A DNA stretch of 64,000 nt from JANRLT01 sp041736895 (GCA_041736895.1 JBGSSS010000204.1:1-64000), one strand, 5' to 3'. Shown: positions 33,663 through 43,048, numbered from the stretch's first letter. Numbers and translations: made by a program. The notes: generated by a model from the sequence alone, not told the origin.

Positions 33663-34637
33663 ATGCTCAACCGCCGTCACTTTGTTCGTACCGGTCTGGC
33701 TGCTACCGCGGGCTTACCTATGATCGATGTCTGCTTCGCGCAGCAGCCTGTTCCATTGAAACAACCGCCCGCCAAGCAACCGCCGACGAAACAGCCGGCC
33801 TCGCGGTTCACCGTGGAAGAAGCCAAACGCACAATCAAGCTCCTCGAACCGCTGCACGAGCACAAGAAACCGGCACAACCCGGCGAATGGATCGCGGTGC
33901 ATGGCAAGGACAAGGACGAACAGGGCCAATCGTTCGACGAATACCTGCGCGGGCGGAAACGCACCATCGAGCAATACACGAAGCTCTATCTCTTGCCACT
34001 AGGAACCTTTGGCGAAGTCGAGCAGAAAATGATCGACCAAGTGGTCGAGGGGATGACCTGCTTCTTTGGTTTGCCGACGACACAACTCAAAGCCGACCCA
34101 GTCGATAAACTTCCTTTCTTTGCCGAACGCGTCGGTGGAATGGGGCAACGGCAACTCCTGAGTCTCTATCTGCTCGATACGATCTTGCCGCCGAAACGAC
34201 CCAAGGATGCGGCCGCGCTGCTCGGCTTGACCAATGTCGATCTCTGGCCGGGTGAGGGTTGGAATTTTGTCTTTGGCCAGGCGTCGCTCGGAACGCGCGT
34301 CGGCGTTTGGTCCACGGCGCGCTACGGCAACTCATCCGGTACGGAAGAGGAGCGAAAACTTTTCTTCTTACGCTTGCTCAAAGTCGCCCTGCACGAGACC
34401 GGGCACATGTTCGGCATGCCGCACTGCACGGCTTATGAGTGCGGCATGAACGGCTCGAACTCGTTGCCCGAAAGTGATCGCCATGTGCTCGAATTCTGCC
34501 CCGAGTGCCAGGCGAAACTCTGGTGGACCAACGATTACGCGCCGAAGAAACGCTGCGCGGCGATGCTCGAATACTGCAAGAAAGTCGGACTCGAAGAAGA
34601 GGCGAAATACTACACGGGATTGTCGGCTGTTCTATAG
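33663..34637 (+). CDS. Archaemetzincin-type zinc protease with Tat-like signal
   Basis: Probable metalloprotease of family M54 (archaemetzincin). The 324-residue protein has the full motif HETGHMFGMPHC with zinc ligands H244, H248 and H254 and catalytic E245, then C255, C260, M262 and a CxxC pair at C279/C282, as in the family consensus. The N-terminus NRRHFVRTGLAATAGLP looks like a Tat or Sec signal, then a Pro/Gln/Lys-rich linker; most archaemetzincins that I know lack a signal. ATG 33663 is the only sensible start. The TAG stop opens the repeat unit at 34635. Confidence 0.85.
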   Translation: MLNRRHFVRTGLAATAGLPMIDVCFAQQPVPLKQPPAKQPPTKQPASRFTVEEAKRTIKLLEPLHEHKKPAQPGEWIAVHGKDKDEQGQSFDEYLRGRKRTIEQYTKLYLLPLGTFGEVEQKMIDQVVEGMTCFFGLPTTQLKADPVDKLPFFAERVGGMGQRQLLSLYLLDTILPPKRPKDAAALLGLTNVDLWPGEGWNFVFGQASLGTRVGVWSTARYGNSSGTEEERKLFFLRLLKVALHETGHMFGMPHCTAYECGMNGSNSLPESDRHVLEFCPECQAKLWWTNDYAPKKRCAAMLEYCKKVGLEEEAKYYTGLSAVL

Positions 34638-34798
34638 CAGCCCGTGTGCCATGCCCACGCTTGACCAGAAATTTTAAGTCAAAGCAGCCGTTCGAGCGTG
34701 GGCATGTTCATCATCGAGCAATGAAACATGCTCACGCACCATGCCTTTTTAAGCTCAGCGACAAGACTATTGCGTGAGCATGGCACCCGTGATGCCTA
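34635..34798. repeat. TAG-capped double-hairpin unit between convergent genes
   Basis: A 164-base unit from TAG (archaemetzincin stop) to CTA (stop of the exonuclease-family gene). Two long-loop hairpins fill it: CATGCCCACGCT (34650-34661) with AGCGTGGGCATG (34695-34706), and CATGCTCACGCA (34727-34738) with TGCGTGAGCATG (34771-34782). The stems differ at two positions with pairing kept, and both loops are 32-33 bases. The outer edges are GTGTGCCATGC and, on the other strand, GGGTGCCATGC. Confidence 0.85.
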
Positions 34799-35659
34799 TC
34801 TTTCTAGCACCGCCGTGACTGGAAAATGATCCGACGGCGTGCGGCCGTTGTCATGGTGGTGATTGATCTCGGCGGCGGTAATTTTGAAGTCCGGCGACAC
34901 GCCGATCCAATCAATCCGTGCCCCGGCAGTGGCGTCGTGCTTGAAGCCATTGAAGGTTCCCTCGTCTTTGCCGCGTTCGGAATGCAGCTTGCGGAAAGAA
35001 TCGACCACCGGCGAGTCTTCGCCGGCGACTTCGCCAAAGAGCGCACGGTACGGTTCGGAGCCTTCGCCCGCGTTGAAGTCGCCGGTCACGACGAGCGTGC
35101 AATCCTTGCCAAGCTCGAGGAGTTGCCGGCGAATAAGCTTCGCCGATTCGACACGGGCCGTTTTGCCGATGTGGTCGAAGTGCGTGTTCACCCAGAAGAT
35201 CGGCTTGGAGTCGGGCTGGCGGCGGTCGCGGAGTTTCACCCACGTTGCCATCCGCGGCAGACTCGTGTCCCAGCTTTTGCTGCCGACCTTGTCGGGCGTT
35301 TCGCTAAGCCAGAAATGGCCGGCGGCGAGCTTTTCGAAGCGGTCTTTTTTCCAGAGCACGGCCGTCATCTCGCCGCTGTCAGTGCCATCGTCGCGGCCAA
35401 TCCCGAGTGCTTCATAGCCCTCGAGTTTCTCCGCGAGATAATCTCGCTGCAGGGCGAGGGTCTCTTGAGTGCCGAGTAAGTCCGGCTGTTCGCGGCGAAT
35501 GGTGTCGAGCAGCAATTCTTTGCGCTTGTCCCAATGATTCGCGCCATCCTTGGCCGTGGCAAAGCGGAGATTGAAACTCATCACCTTGAACGAAGCGGGT
35601 TCCGCTGCTGCTGCACTACAGGCGAGACAGAGCCAGAGCGCGAAAAGACGAAATACCAT
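34796..35659 (-). CDS. Secreted endonuclease/exonuclease/phosphatase family protein
   Basis: A 287-residue protein with a signal peptide (FRLFALWLCLACSAAAAE) and a complete EEP domain: FKVMSFNLRFA, the metal-binding LLGTQETL (Glu), WVNTHFDHIG (His), VVTGDFNAGEGSEPYR (D, N), RIDWIGVS and the terminal SDHFPVTAVL (D-H). Family members cleave phosphodiester or phosphate ester bonds in nucleic acids, lipids or sugars; the substrate cannot be told. The closest type is the bacterial secreted EEP with the NHWDKRKEL block. Convergent with the archaemetzincin gene. Confidence 0.85.
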   Translation of the reverse strand: MVFRLFALWLCLACSAAAAEPASFKVMSFNLRFATAKDGANHWDKRKELLLDTIRREQPDLLGTQETLALQRDYLAEKLEGYEALGIGRDDGTDSGEMTAVLWKKDRFEKLAAGHFWLSETPDKVGSKSWDTSLPRMATWVKLRDRRQPDSKPIFWVNTHFDHIGKTARVESAKLIRRQLLELGKDCTLVVTGDFNAGEGSEPYRALFGEVAGEDSPVVDSFRKLHSERGKDEGTFNGFKHDATAGARIDWIGVSPDFKITAAEINHHHDNGRTPSDHFPVTAVLER

Positions 35660-35714
35660 ACGCTGTCACTCCGGCAAGAATGGGGCGAGACAACTGACTC
35701 GAAGCCGCAAGACA

Positions 35715-36227
35715 TTAGATCAAGGTGAAACTTCCGAGTGGCGTTCGAGTGCCGGGCGGATCAGTGACGATGGGCATCGTCTCGATCACGGTCGGCAAAT
35801 TCACCGGCGTCTTGGGAAGTTGATGGCCCTCGGCATACAATGCCCGCGGCGGTGCCGGCAGATTCGCGGGCCGCGCCGGGCCGAAAGTAGTTGAAGCTCC
35901 GAGCCGAGAAAACGTCGCGAGTGACAAGGCACTGAGCGTCAGCGGCGGCAGCGTGCTGCCCGCTGGCGCAGCGCCGGCGGGAGCCGGCAAAGGTCCGATC
36001 GGCGCGGCGTAAACACGCGTGCCAAGGAGCGGCAGTGGTTGGTTCGTGGTTGCCGATGCTCCGCTTGCGAGAGCCGGGGCGAGGTTTGGTGTACCCCCGA
36101 GAGTGATCGGCAAGGGAATCGAAGTTGGTGTAGAGATCGTCGCCCCATCCAGCGCATGGCGAGGCTCAAGCGACTCAAAGCCGCGCGGCATGTTACCGGA
36201 TGAATAATTCGGAGCTTGATGCTTCAC
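35715..36227 (-). CDS. Short Pro/Ala-rich protein with LEPR-xLL-like N-terminus
   Basis: A 170-residue protein whose N-terminus contains FESLEPRHALDG, close to the LEPR-xLL motif (SLEPRLLLSG-like) found at the start of very large surface or secreted planctomycete proteins. The rest is rich in proline, alanine, leucine and threonine (PLPAPAGAAPAGSTLPPLTL) without a recognisable domain. The usual giant adhesin-like body is missing. It may be a small exported protein using the same targeting signal, or the remnant of a larger gene. Confidence 0.55.
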   Translation of the reverse strand: MKHQAPNYSSGNMPRGFESLEPRHALDGATISTPTSIPLPITLGGTPNLAPALASGASATTNQPLPLLGTRVYAAPIGPLPAPAGAAPAGSTLPPLTLSALSLATFSRLGASTTFGPARPANLPAPPRALYAEGHQLPKTPVNLPTVIETMPIVTDPPGTRTPLGSFTLI

Positions 36228-36367
36228 AGCGATCTCAATAACGTCAATTACCTGCCGGGGAGAACTTCAGTCAGTTTAGTTTGAATTGGAACATCGTACA
36301 AGAATTTTGTCGCAGCTTCCCGATGCCTCGAGAGCCCTGGCCAACGCTTGCATTTAAGCATTTTTGT

Positions 36368-39300
36368 TCATTTTTCACGCAGTTCGTTGATCGTGCGATG
36401 CGGTTCTTTGTCGCCGTTGCCGGTGAGGAGCCACCAACGATTCGGCTGCGTTTGCACGAGCGGCCCAACCAAGGGGCGGTCGTTTTTCAACTGTTCAAAG
36501 GCCTGTGTCCCAAGAATTTTGCCCGTTTGAAGATCAATCGTATGACATTCGGGAATCCACGGTCCTTCCTTGGGGTTATCCCGCCGGGTATTCCAGACCG
36601 CGAGTGTCTTCGGGCCGAGTTGGTAAGCGGACAAACTCTGGGCGAACGGGATCGTCCATTTCATTTCTCCATTTTCCAGCGAGAAAGCCAAGATGGCCGT
36701 CTCGGTCTGCGCGATTACCTGGTCATCGGAGCTGCCGAGGACGCGGCGTAAATCACTCAAGACACGCCGCCAAATCAAGCGGCCTGTTTCGGGATCGAGA
36801 CATTCGACCGCTTTGACCCCCGGCTGCGCGACGATCAAACGTTGCTCGGCCAGGAGCGGCGGCTGCATCAATTGTTTCGGCCAATCGCGGTCTTCGCGCG
36901 GCGAAATCCAAATCTGGCGGCGGACCCATTGCAAGCGCCCCTGCAAATCACAGCAAAACGCCACCCCTGTCAGGTTGCCATACAGCCGGTCGCCATCGTG
37001 CATCCATTCGGCCGTGTGATGCTCATCCCAGGAAAGCCGCATATTCAGGAGTGTGCGCTGATTCAGCATGTTGCCGTTGAGCGCATCGAGCGTCGTCAGT
37101 TGTATCTGTGATTCCTGCTCGGAACGATTGATGCTGAGAACGCGCAGTTCCTCGTTGATCATGAGCGGATCGCTGATCACCACGAGTCCCGGCCGTGATT
37201 GCCAGACTAGTTTTCCCGAATTGAGTGTCAGTGCGACGAGTTCAGGCCCCGACTTCGACAAGCGGCGGGTGTAAACTCGATCGCCGACAACCAGCGGTCG
37301 CATCGCGACAAACAGCCAGTCATGAGCTTTGCCGTGATTGTTGTCGAGAGAGGATCGCCAAAGAAGCTTTCCGCCTTGCTCATACATCGCAATTTGGTAA
37401 CGATTCGACCAGAGGAGCTTGTCACCGCACGGCGTGAGCGTCATTTGCCGGATCGCCCAATCAAATCGTTTGCCCTGATCGAACATCAGATTGAGCGCTT
37501 CGGGAAACTCGCCGACTCGATCGCCCGCATCGCCTTCGGTGGCACCGAGTTTTTTGAGTTCGAGCTTTCCGGCGAGCGGGGCTCGCTGCGCCGTGGGAGC
37601 GGCAATACCCGCCGTGCGGGTATGCTGTTCCCGCAATTCTCGAACTTGTTTTTCAAACTCCTCCGGCGCTAGCCGTTGATCACCAATTGAAACGGGTGCC
37701 GTCACGGGCTGGCCGAAATCGCGGCCCATGAGTGCCGCCGCGAGCCGCTGGCGGGCGGGCAACTCGGCGGCGAATTCCGGCGAGGCAATCGGCAGCGCCG
37801 CTGAATAGTTCGCAAGCGCCGAACCAAAATCCCCGCCCGATAATGCTCGATCTCCCAGCCAAGCCAGTGCCGCTCCGGCCGCGTTCGTGCCTGGATACTG
37901 ATTTACAAGGTTCTGCATCACCGTCAGATCGCCTTCGAGTTCGGCTTTGCGATAACGGAGCATTCCGACTTGACCATACTCGTTCGCGAGCACTTCGCGC
38001 AGCTCTGGTTCTTTGTGCAAGGCCAAGCTGATCGCCGCCGGCAGTGCGACGAGTAATTGCTCGTCACGTTCATCCGGCAACAGCCCGCCGCCTTCGTGCG
38101 GGCCAGCCCGAGTAATAAGCTGAGCCGCGTCGCGCAGCGCCTTGCTGCCAATCGCCGAGTTCAATTCGGCCATTGTGTTGAAACTTTCCTTGTTGATCTC
38201 CTCGATATACGGATGTCGCCGATCGACGTTCCGGAACTCATAAGGTTCGCCTGTCAATTCGGACGGGGGGAGTCCATTGGGCTGTTTCGCGGCGATCCAA
38301 TTTTCCACCCAGGGGAGAAAGCTGAGCCGCGGAAAGACTGTTTGAGTGAATTGGTAGAGATCGCGGACCCGTGACACCTCGCCGCTGTAGACAGCTTGCA
38401 GCAGGTTCTCGCGAGCTAGATGCATCCATTCGGTGGAACGGCTCACGCCGACCCAACCGCGCGAGGTCACCCATTCGTACCAGACACGCGTCCATAGCTG
38501 AGGCTGGCCATTCAGAGCGGCCGTGCGCGCCAACTCATCATAGCGCGCGGGGAGGAAGTCCAGCGGCTTGTAAAGTTCCGACTGATGGATCGCGCTGGCA
38601 ATCCAAGCCGTTTCTCGGAGCAGCGCCAGTTTTTTCGCGAGCGATTCTTGCTGCGCCGCCGGATCGTTCCCTTCGGGAATCGCCGCGAGCGCTTCATCCA
38701 AAAGGTGAAACAGCAGCGGGTTCGCCACTTGCCGGCCTTGCCCCAACGTCACTGTTTTCAAAGCGCAAGCCCGACGCCAATCTGCCTCGTCGACATCCAC
38801 AGGGCGCAGCTTCTGGACTTGCGCGGACCACTCTTCGAATTTCGAGGCGAACTTCAGCCGCGGCACTTTGGCCAGCAGTTCTGCCGGAGCAAGTGCAGTC
38901 AGCAGCGGGAGTTCGCGGATGCTGACCTGATGCAAAATGATTCCCTTGGGACGATCCCCCTTGGGGATCAGCAATCCAATTCGTTCGCAGCCGCCTTCGG
39001 TATCGAACGAAGGGTCAAATGCCCGGCCCCATGTTTCGCCATCGGTGCTAATCCAGACTCGCAGCACCCCAGTACCTTGCACAATCCGCAGCCAGGCGCG
39101 GTTGCCCGACAAGGCCGCTGGGGCTTCCGGCAGATTGGAATCGGTCTCGAAGTTCTGATCGAACGCGCTATGCAGCATCCACAAGTTTTGTCCCGTCCGG
39201 CGATCAAGCAGCGGGGCAATCGCATAACGCGGAACATTTTCCGCCGTTGCCAGAATCAATTTCGCGCCGGGCTGAATGACTTCGACTTCGCATTCGATAA

Positions 39301-41041
39301 TCGATGGTCCGCGCAAGTCCAACGCCGCCGTGGCCCACGCATCTCGTTCCGGACGTTCGGCGGAATCTAATTGCACCGAACCATCGGCAAGCTTTGTGAA
39401 CTTGGCCGGATCTCCTTCATGCAGATCCCACTCTCGTTCCGCTGGTTTTTCCCAGGTCGTAGTAATGGCGGGAGGAGGCGGCAAAGCGGGCGGACCGGCA
39501 TCGCTCACGCGATTTAACGCTAAGCCATGCAACACGCCGCGCGTGTCGAGGACAACTTCCGGCTCCGGGCCATCCCACGGCAGATCCAGTAGTGTCACGC
39601 CGGCGTGGCTGAGTGTCAGCCGAGCATTGGCGCAGCGCAGTTCCACGCGATGCGGCTGATCCAGGGCATGCATCAAGTAGTAATGCTTGTCATCGCTGCT
39701 GGCAAACTCGAATTTGCTCGGAGTTGGATCGGTCAACTTTTTTCGCTCGACGCGATACGCTACCCAAGCTTGGTTCTGCCAGTCGTAAAGTTGCAGCGAG
39801 TAACCTTGCAAGCCATTCCAGACATGCAGCCGGAATTGATTATTCGTTTCGCTGATGGCCAACCGCAGCAAATGATCCGGCGAGAGCGGCGCTCGCAACT
39901 TCGCCGCGCCGCTGATGGTCGGCAAGACCGTGTCCCAACGCCGCGTCGTATCGCTCTTGAAGCCCTGGTAAGGTTGCAGCCAATCACGCAGCGTCGTTTT
40001 ATTTAACGGGCTCCCCCAATAGCGATGATGCTCGTGGGCCAAATCCAGAAATGGCCGCGGCGGAGCGCCCAAATACTTGGCATCGTTCCAGGGTTCGGCC
40101 GTGGTCAGCGCTGTCTGTTCGGCTTCATCCAAATTTTTCTGAGTCTGCAACGCAAACCGGTCAAAATCTGGAATCCCGTAATAGCGCGAGAAGCCCCCTT
40201 GGTTGACAATGCTGAACGTATTCTTGCCGGCCTTGAATGGAAACTCGCGTTGCAACCGAATCCAACCCGAGAGGGGATTCCCGCTGAATTTCGGCGCATT
40301 CGGAAGAGATCCAAGCGAGCGATACCTTCGATCTGACACCGGAACCCCGTTGATTTCAATTTCAAAGCGAGACCGGCTGATGCTGCGATATTGCATCTCG
40401 AGCACATAGTCGCCGCTTTCGGGCACTTCGAATTCATAATCAACGCGCGCGGGATTCGCTGCAGCACGCGCTGTAATGTACTTGCCCGTTGATTCCGTGC
40501 GAATATCGATGTTATCACTCTGCTGGTAGTGCTCAGCTTCAAAAACATACCAGCCAGGGCGAACCTTGGTGTTGAGTTTGAGGGCCTGGCCCGGCGGAGG
40601 CGGAGGGATCAGGTTGGCCGGATCAAACTCCGGAGGATCATCCGTGATCGGACGATTTACGACGGCATCGGGCTGAGGTTGATCCTTCGGCTTGCCGCCG
40701 TCCTCTTGCTTGGCAACCAACTCCTGCCAACCCTCGGGCAACAGCCAAGTCTTCAATCCCCAACCGGCGGCCGCCAGCAGCACCAGGGCAATGCCGCCCA
40801 ACAACCACCGCGGCACCCCAGCACCATGAGCGCTCGATTTGCGCGCGAGGATCACCTCGGGCTGCAAGTTCACTTCGCCCAGCACTTGGTTCAATGATTC
40901 GTCGATTATCAGACGGTCGCGCAAAGCCTTTTGCACGCCGGGAGAGCTTTGCAAGCGCGAACGGACGAGCGCGACCTCGGCCGGGGTCAGCTCTTGCGGC
41001 AGTTTCGTTTCCAATAACTGAATTAACTCGGCGTCAGTCAT
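36368..41041 (-). CDS. Giant membrane protein with anti-sigma-like N-terminus and PQQ-type propeller
   Basis: A 1557-residue protein encoded 6 bases downstream of an ECF sigma factor gene, so probably its regulator. Residues 1-75 are a cytoplasmic helical region (LIQLLETKLPQELTPAEVALV), followed by one membrane helix (about 78-100, WLLGGIALVLLAAAGWGL) and a proline-rich linker. A carbohydrate-binding-like jelly roll follows (about 165-310, GWYVFEAEHYQQSDN, GDYVLEMQYRS), then a concanavalin-like region (about 560-720), a helical middle, and a C-terminal PQQ/YVTN-type beta-propeller (LLWRSSLDNN, GKLVWQSRPGL, GRLIWRRVLSD, GEMKWTIPFA). No zinc anti-sigma HxxxCxxC motif is visible. Confidence 0.7.
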   Translation of the reverse strand: MTDAELIQLLETKLPQELTPAEVALVRSRLQSSPGVQKALRDRLIIDESLNQVLGEVNLQPEVILARKSSAHGAGVPRWLLGGIALVLLAAAGWGLKTWLLPEGWQELVAKQEDGGKPKDQPQPDAVVNRPITDDPPEFDPANLIPPPPPGQALKLNTKVRPGWYVFEAEHYQQSDNIDIRTESTGKYITARAAANPARVDYEFEVPESGDYVLEMQYRSISRSRFEIEINGVPVSDRRYRSLGSLPNAPKFSGNPLSGWIRLQREFPFKAGKNTFSIVNQGGFSRYYGIPDFDRFALQTQKNLDEAEQTALTTAEPWNDAKYLGAPPRPFLDLAHEHHRYWGSPLNKTTLRDWLQPYQGFKSDTTRRWDTVLPTISGAAKLRAPLSPDHLLRLAISETNNQFRLHVWNGLQGYSLQLYDWQNQAWVAYRVERKKLTDPTPSKFEFASSDDKHYYLMHALDQPHRVELRCANARLTLSHAGVTLLDLPWDGPEPEVVLDTRGVLHGLALNRVSDAGPPALPPPPAITTTWEKPAEREWDLHEGDPAKFTKLADGSVQLDSAERPERDAWATAALDLRGPSIIECEVEVIQPGAKLILATAENVPRYAIAPLLDRRTGQNLWMLHSAFDQNFETDSNLPEAPAALSGNRAWLRIVQGTGVLRVWISTDGETWGRAFDPSFDTEGGCERIGLLIPKGDRPKGIILHQVSIRELPLLTALAPAELLAKVPRLKFASKFEEWSAQVQKLRPVDVDEADWRRACALKTVTLGQGRQVANPLLFHLLDEALAAIPEGNDPAAQQESLAKKLALLRETAWIASAIHQSELYKPLDFLPARYDELARTAALNGQPQLWTRVWYEWVTSRGWVGVSRSTEWMHLARENLLQAVYSGEVSRVRDLYQFTQTVFPRLSFLPWVENWIAAKQPNGLPPSELTGEPYEFRNVDRRHPYIEEINKESFNTMAELNSAIGSKALRDAAQLITRAGPHEGGGLLPDERDEQLLVALPAAISLALHKEPELREVLANEYGQVGMLRYRKAELEGDLTVMQNLVNQYPGTNAAGAALAWLGDRALSGGDFGSALANYSAALPIASPEFAAELPARQRLAAALMGRDFGQPVTAPVSIGDQRLAPEEFEKQVRELREQHTRTAGIAAPTAQRAPLAGKLELKKLGATEGDAGDRVGEFPEALNLMFDQGKRFDWAIRQMTLTPCGDKLLWSNRYQIAMYEQGGKLLWRSSLDNNHGKAHDWLFVAMRPLVVGDRVYTRRLSKSGPELVALTLNSGKLVWQSRPGLVVISDPLMINEELRVLSINRSEQESQIQLTTLDALNGNMLNQRTLLNMRLSWDEHHTAEWMHDGDRLYGNLTGVAFCCDLQGRLQWVRRQIWISPREDRDWPKQLMQPPLLAEQRLIVAQPGVKAVECLDPETGRLIWRRVLSDLRRVLGSSDDQVIAQTETAILAFSLENGEMKWTIPFAQSLSAYQLGPKTLAVWNTRRDNPKEGPWIPECHTIDLQTGKILGTQAFEQLKNDRPLVGPLVQTQPNRWWLLTGNGDKEPHRTINELREK

Positions 41042-41047
41042 GCGAAC

Positions 41048-41647
41048 CTAGTCATGGGTCATGTCATCGCTACGGAAATCTTCGCTTATCGTGAGATGGC
41101 GATGCGACGTGCTGCGTAGTTTGCCATTGAGACAGAATTTTAACGCCTGGCGCGCGCGAAATAAAAGCAATTTGATCGCCCCTTCGCTCCGCCGTAGCTT
41201 GTCCCCGATTTCGACGACTCGTTTGTGCTGCCGGTAATACAAATCGAGCGCGTCGCGGGCGCTTGGACCTAGTCCCTGCATGCAATCCGGCAGGTGGCTC
41301 GTGTAATCGTCCAGCGGGCTTGGCTCTTTTTGCTGCTGCTCGTCGATATCCAAGCAAAGCTCCGTCCAGGCGACTTCCTTGCGGCGTTTGTAGCGGCGGA
41401 TATGTTCCCGCAGCAGATTCCGCGCGATCCCCAACAACCAAGGCCGGACCATCTCGCCGGAAACAAACTTGGCTCGGGCACTGTACGAGCGGAGAAACAC
41501 CTCTTGGCTCATGTCCTCGGCGTCGGACGGCTCGATGACCCGCGCGCGCAGGAACCCGTAGACGGCTTGTTGATGCCGTTGGATCAATCGGGCAAAGGCC
41601 GCGCGGTCCCCGCGCTGGGCCGCTTCGACCAATTCATGATCCTGCAT
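41048..41647 (-). CDS. ECF-family RNA polymerase sigma factor
   Basis: A 199-residue sigma70-family factor of the extracytoplasmic type. Region 2 is ELVEAAQRGDRAAFARLIQRHQ through DAEDMSQEVFLRSY, and region 4 is LGPSARDALDLYYRQHKRVVEIGDKL with the LRRSEGAIKLLLFRARQAL helix-turn-helix. From MQDHELVEAA (41647) the start fits the family; a frame open to 41848 adds 67 unconserved residues. Its stop is 6 bases before the giant membrane protein start. The pairing suggests a sigma/anti-sigma module responding to an envelope or carbohydrate signal (inference). Confidence 0.88.
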   Translation of the reverse strand: MQDHELVEAAQRGDRAAFARLIQRHQQAVYGFLRARVIEPSDAEDMSQEVFLRSYSARAKFVSGEMVRPWLLGIARNLLREHIRRYKRRKEVAWTELCLDIDEQQQKEPSPLDDYTSHLPDCMQGLGPSARDALDLYYRQHKRVVEIGDKLRRSEGAIKLLLFRARQALKFCLNGKLRSTSHRHLTISEDFRSDDMTHD

Positions 41648-41917
41648 GCGGGACGTGATTGGGATAGGTGCGCTGTTCAAACCAGGGAAATCGCGCGTAC
41701 GCGATCGACTCCGGAGCGAAGGAGGGGGGGATACTATTCCACGTTTGGCCAAGCCGTGCTCGGAAGGTAGGCAATAAGCACGGCACTCATGCGGTTGAGG
41801 GATTCCGCGGCCAGTCCCTATTGTGACCGATGAATCGGGTCGCTGCAATTATTTATTAAGCGCCTGCAGACGAAATAATCTCCTACCTAGATTCCCATGC
41901 ACGGGGAGCCGCAACTT

Positions 41918-43048
41918 TTAATCACGCAACAATTCTGAGCAAATGGCGTCGGCGATGAAAAGCCCCTCGCGAGTGAAACACAGCCGATCGTCTTTCCAGA
42001 CAAGCAAATTGTTGTCCAAAATTCGCTGGCCGCGCGTGCCGAGAATCTGAACTAGTTCTAAACCGCTTTTTTCACGAAACCATCGCGCAGAAACACCTTC
42101 GAGCCGGCGCAGGCCAAAAACCAGCAGCTCTCGCGCGCGTTCTTCCGCGTTCAACGTCTCGCGTTCGGCAATCGGAGATTCGCCGCGCTCGATGCGCTGC
42201 AACCAGGTCGTCGTGCTGCGATGATTCACCGAGCGTTCGCCGTCGATGTAGCGCGCGGCACCCGGTCCGGCAGCGAAATACTCTTCGCCGAGCCAGTACG
42301 CCTCGTTATGCCGGCAGCGAAAACCGGGCCGAGCAAAGTTCGAGACCTCGTAATACTCGAATCCAGCCGCAGTTAGCCGTTCGATCGCCGCCGCGTACAT
42401 CGCCCGTTCCGCCTCTTCATCGACCGGCGTCAGTTCGCCGCGCTCGCGGCGGGTCCAGTAACTTGTCCCGTTTTCCCACGTCAGCCCGTAGGTCGAAACA
42501 TGATCCGGCGCGAGAGCGATGGCTTGCTGCAAATCCGTCTGCCACTCTTCGAGCGTCTCATCGGGAACGCCAAAGATCAAATCGAGCGCGACCTGCAAGC
42601 CGGACGCGCGAATGACTGTTACCGCTTGGGAGATGATCTCCGGTGAATGATCGCGTTCGAGGAGTTTTAGTTTGCGCGGCGAAAATGACTGCGATCCAAG
42701 ACTGATCCGTGTGACGCCGGCCGCCGCGAGTTGCTCGATGATCGCTGGCGATACGTCGAGTGGATTGGCTTCGACAGACCATTCTCCGTCTGGAAGTAAC
42801 GGGTGCCATTGTTGCACGATCTTCAGGAATCGCGCCAACGCCTCGGGCGACAAGTACGTCGGCGTGCCGCCGCCAAAAAACAGCGTTTGCACCGGCCGCG
42901 GTGCGGCTAACTGACGCAGCTCGCGCTCGATCGCGTCGATAAACGGCCCCACCAAATCCGGCCGACCGCTAACCAACGTGAAATTGCAATACCCGCAACG
43001 ATGCGTGCAAAAGGGGACGTGCAGGTAAGCGGAAAGCGGCGGCATCAA
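41918..43048 (-). CDS. hemW: HemW-like radical SAM heme chaperone
   Basis: HemW (formerly called a coproporphyrinogen dehydrogenase homologue) binds heme and a radical SAM cluster and delivers heme to respiratory enzymes. The 376-residue protein has C14, C18 and C21 (CTHRCGYCNF) for the [4Fe-4S] cluster, LFFGGGTPTYL, the GVTRISLGSQSF block, DLIFGVPDETLEEW and the C-terminal HemN domain (CRHNEAYWLGEEYFAAGPGA). A second ATG directly follows the first. It is divergent from the DUF1080 gene. Confidence 0.88.
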   Translation of the reverse strand: MMPPLSAYLHVPFCTHRCGYCNFTLVSGRPDLVGPFIDAIERELRQLAAPRPVQTLFFGGGTPTYLSPEALARFLKIVQQWHPLLPDGEWSVEANPLDVSPAIIEQLAAAGVTRISLGSQSFSPRKLKLLERDHSPEIISQAVTVIRASGLQVALDLIFGVPDETLEEWQTDLQQAIALAPDHVSTYGLTWENGTSYWTRRERGELTPVDEEAERAMYAAAIERLTAAGFEYYEVSNFARPGFRCRHNEAYWLGEEYFAAGPGAARYIDGERSVNHRSTTTWLQRIERGESPIAERETLNAEERARELLVFGLRRLEGVSARWFREKSGLELVQILGTRGQRILDNNLLVWKDDRLCFTREGLFIADAICSELLRD

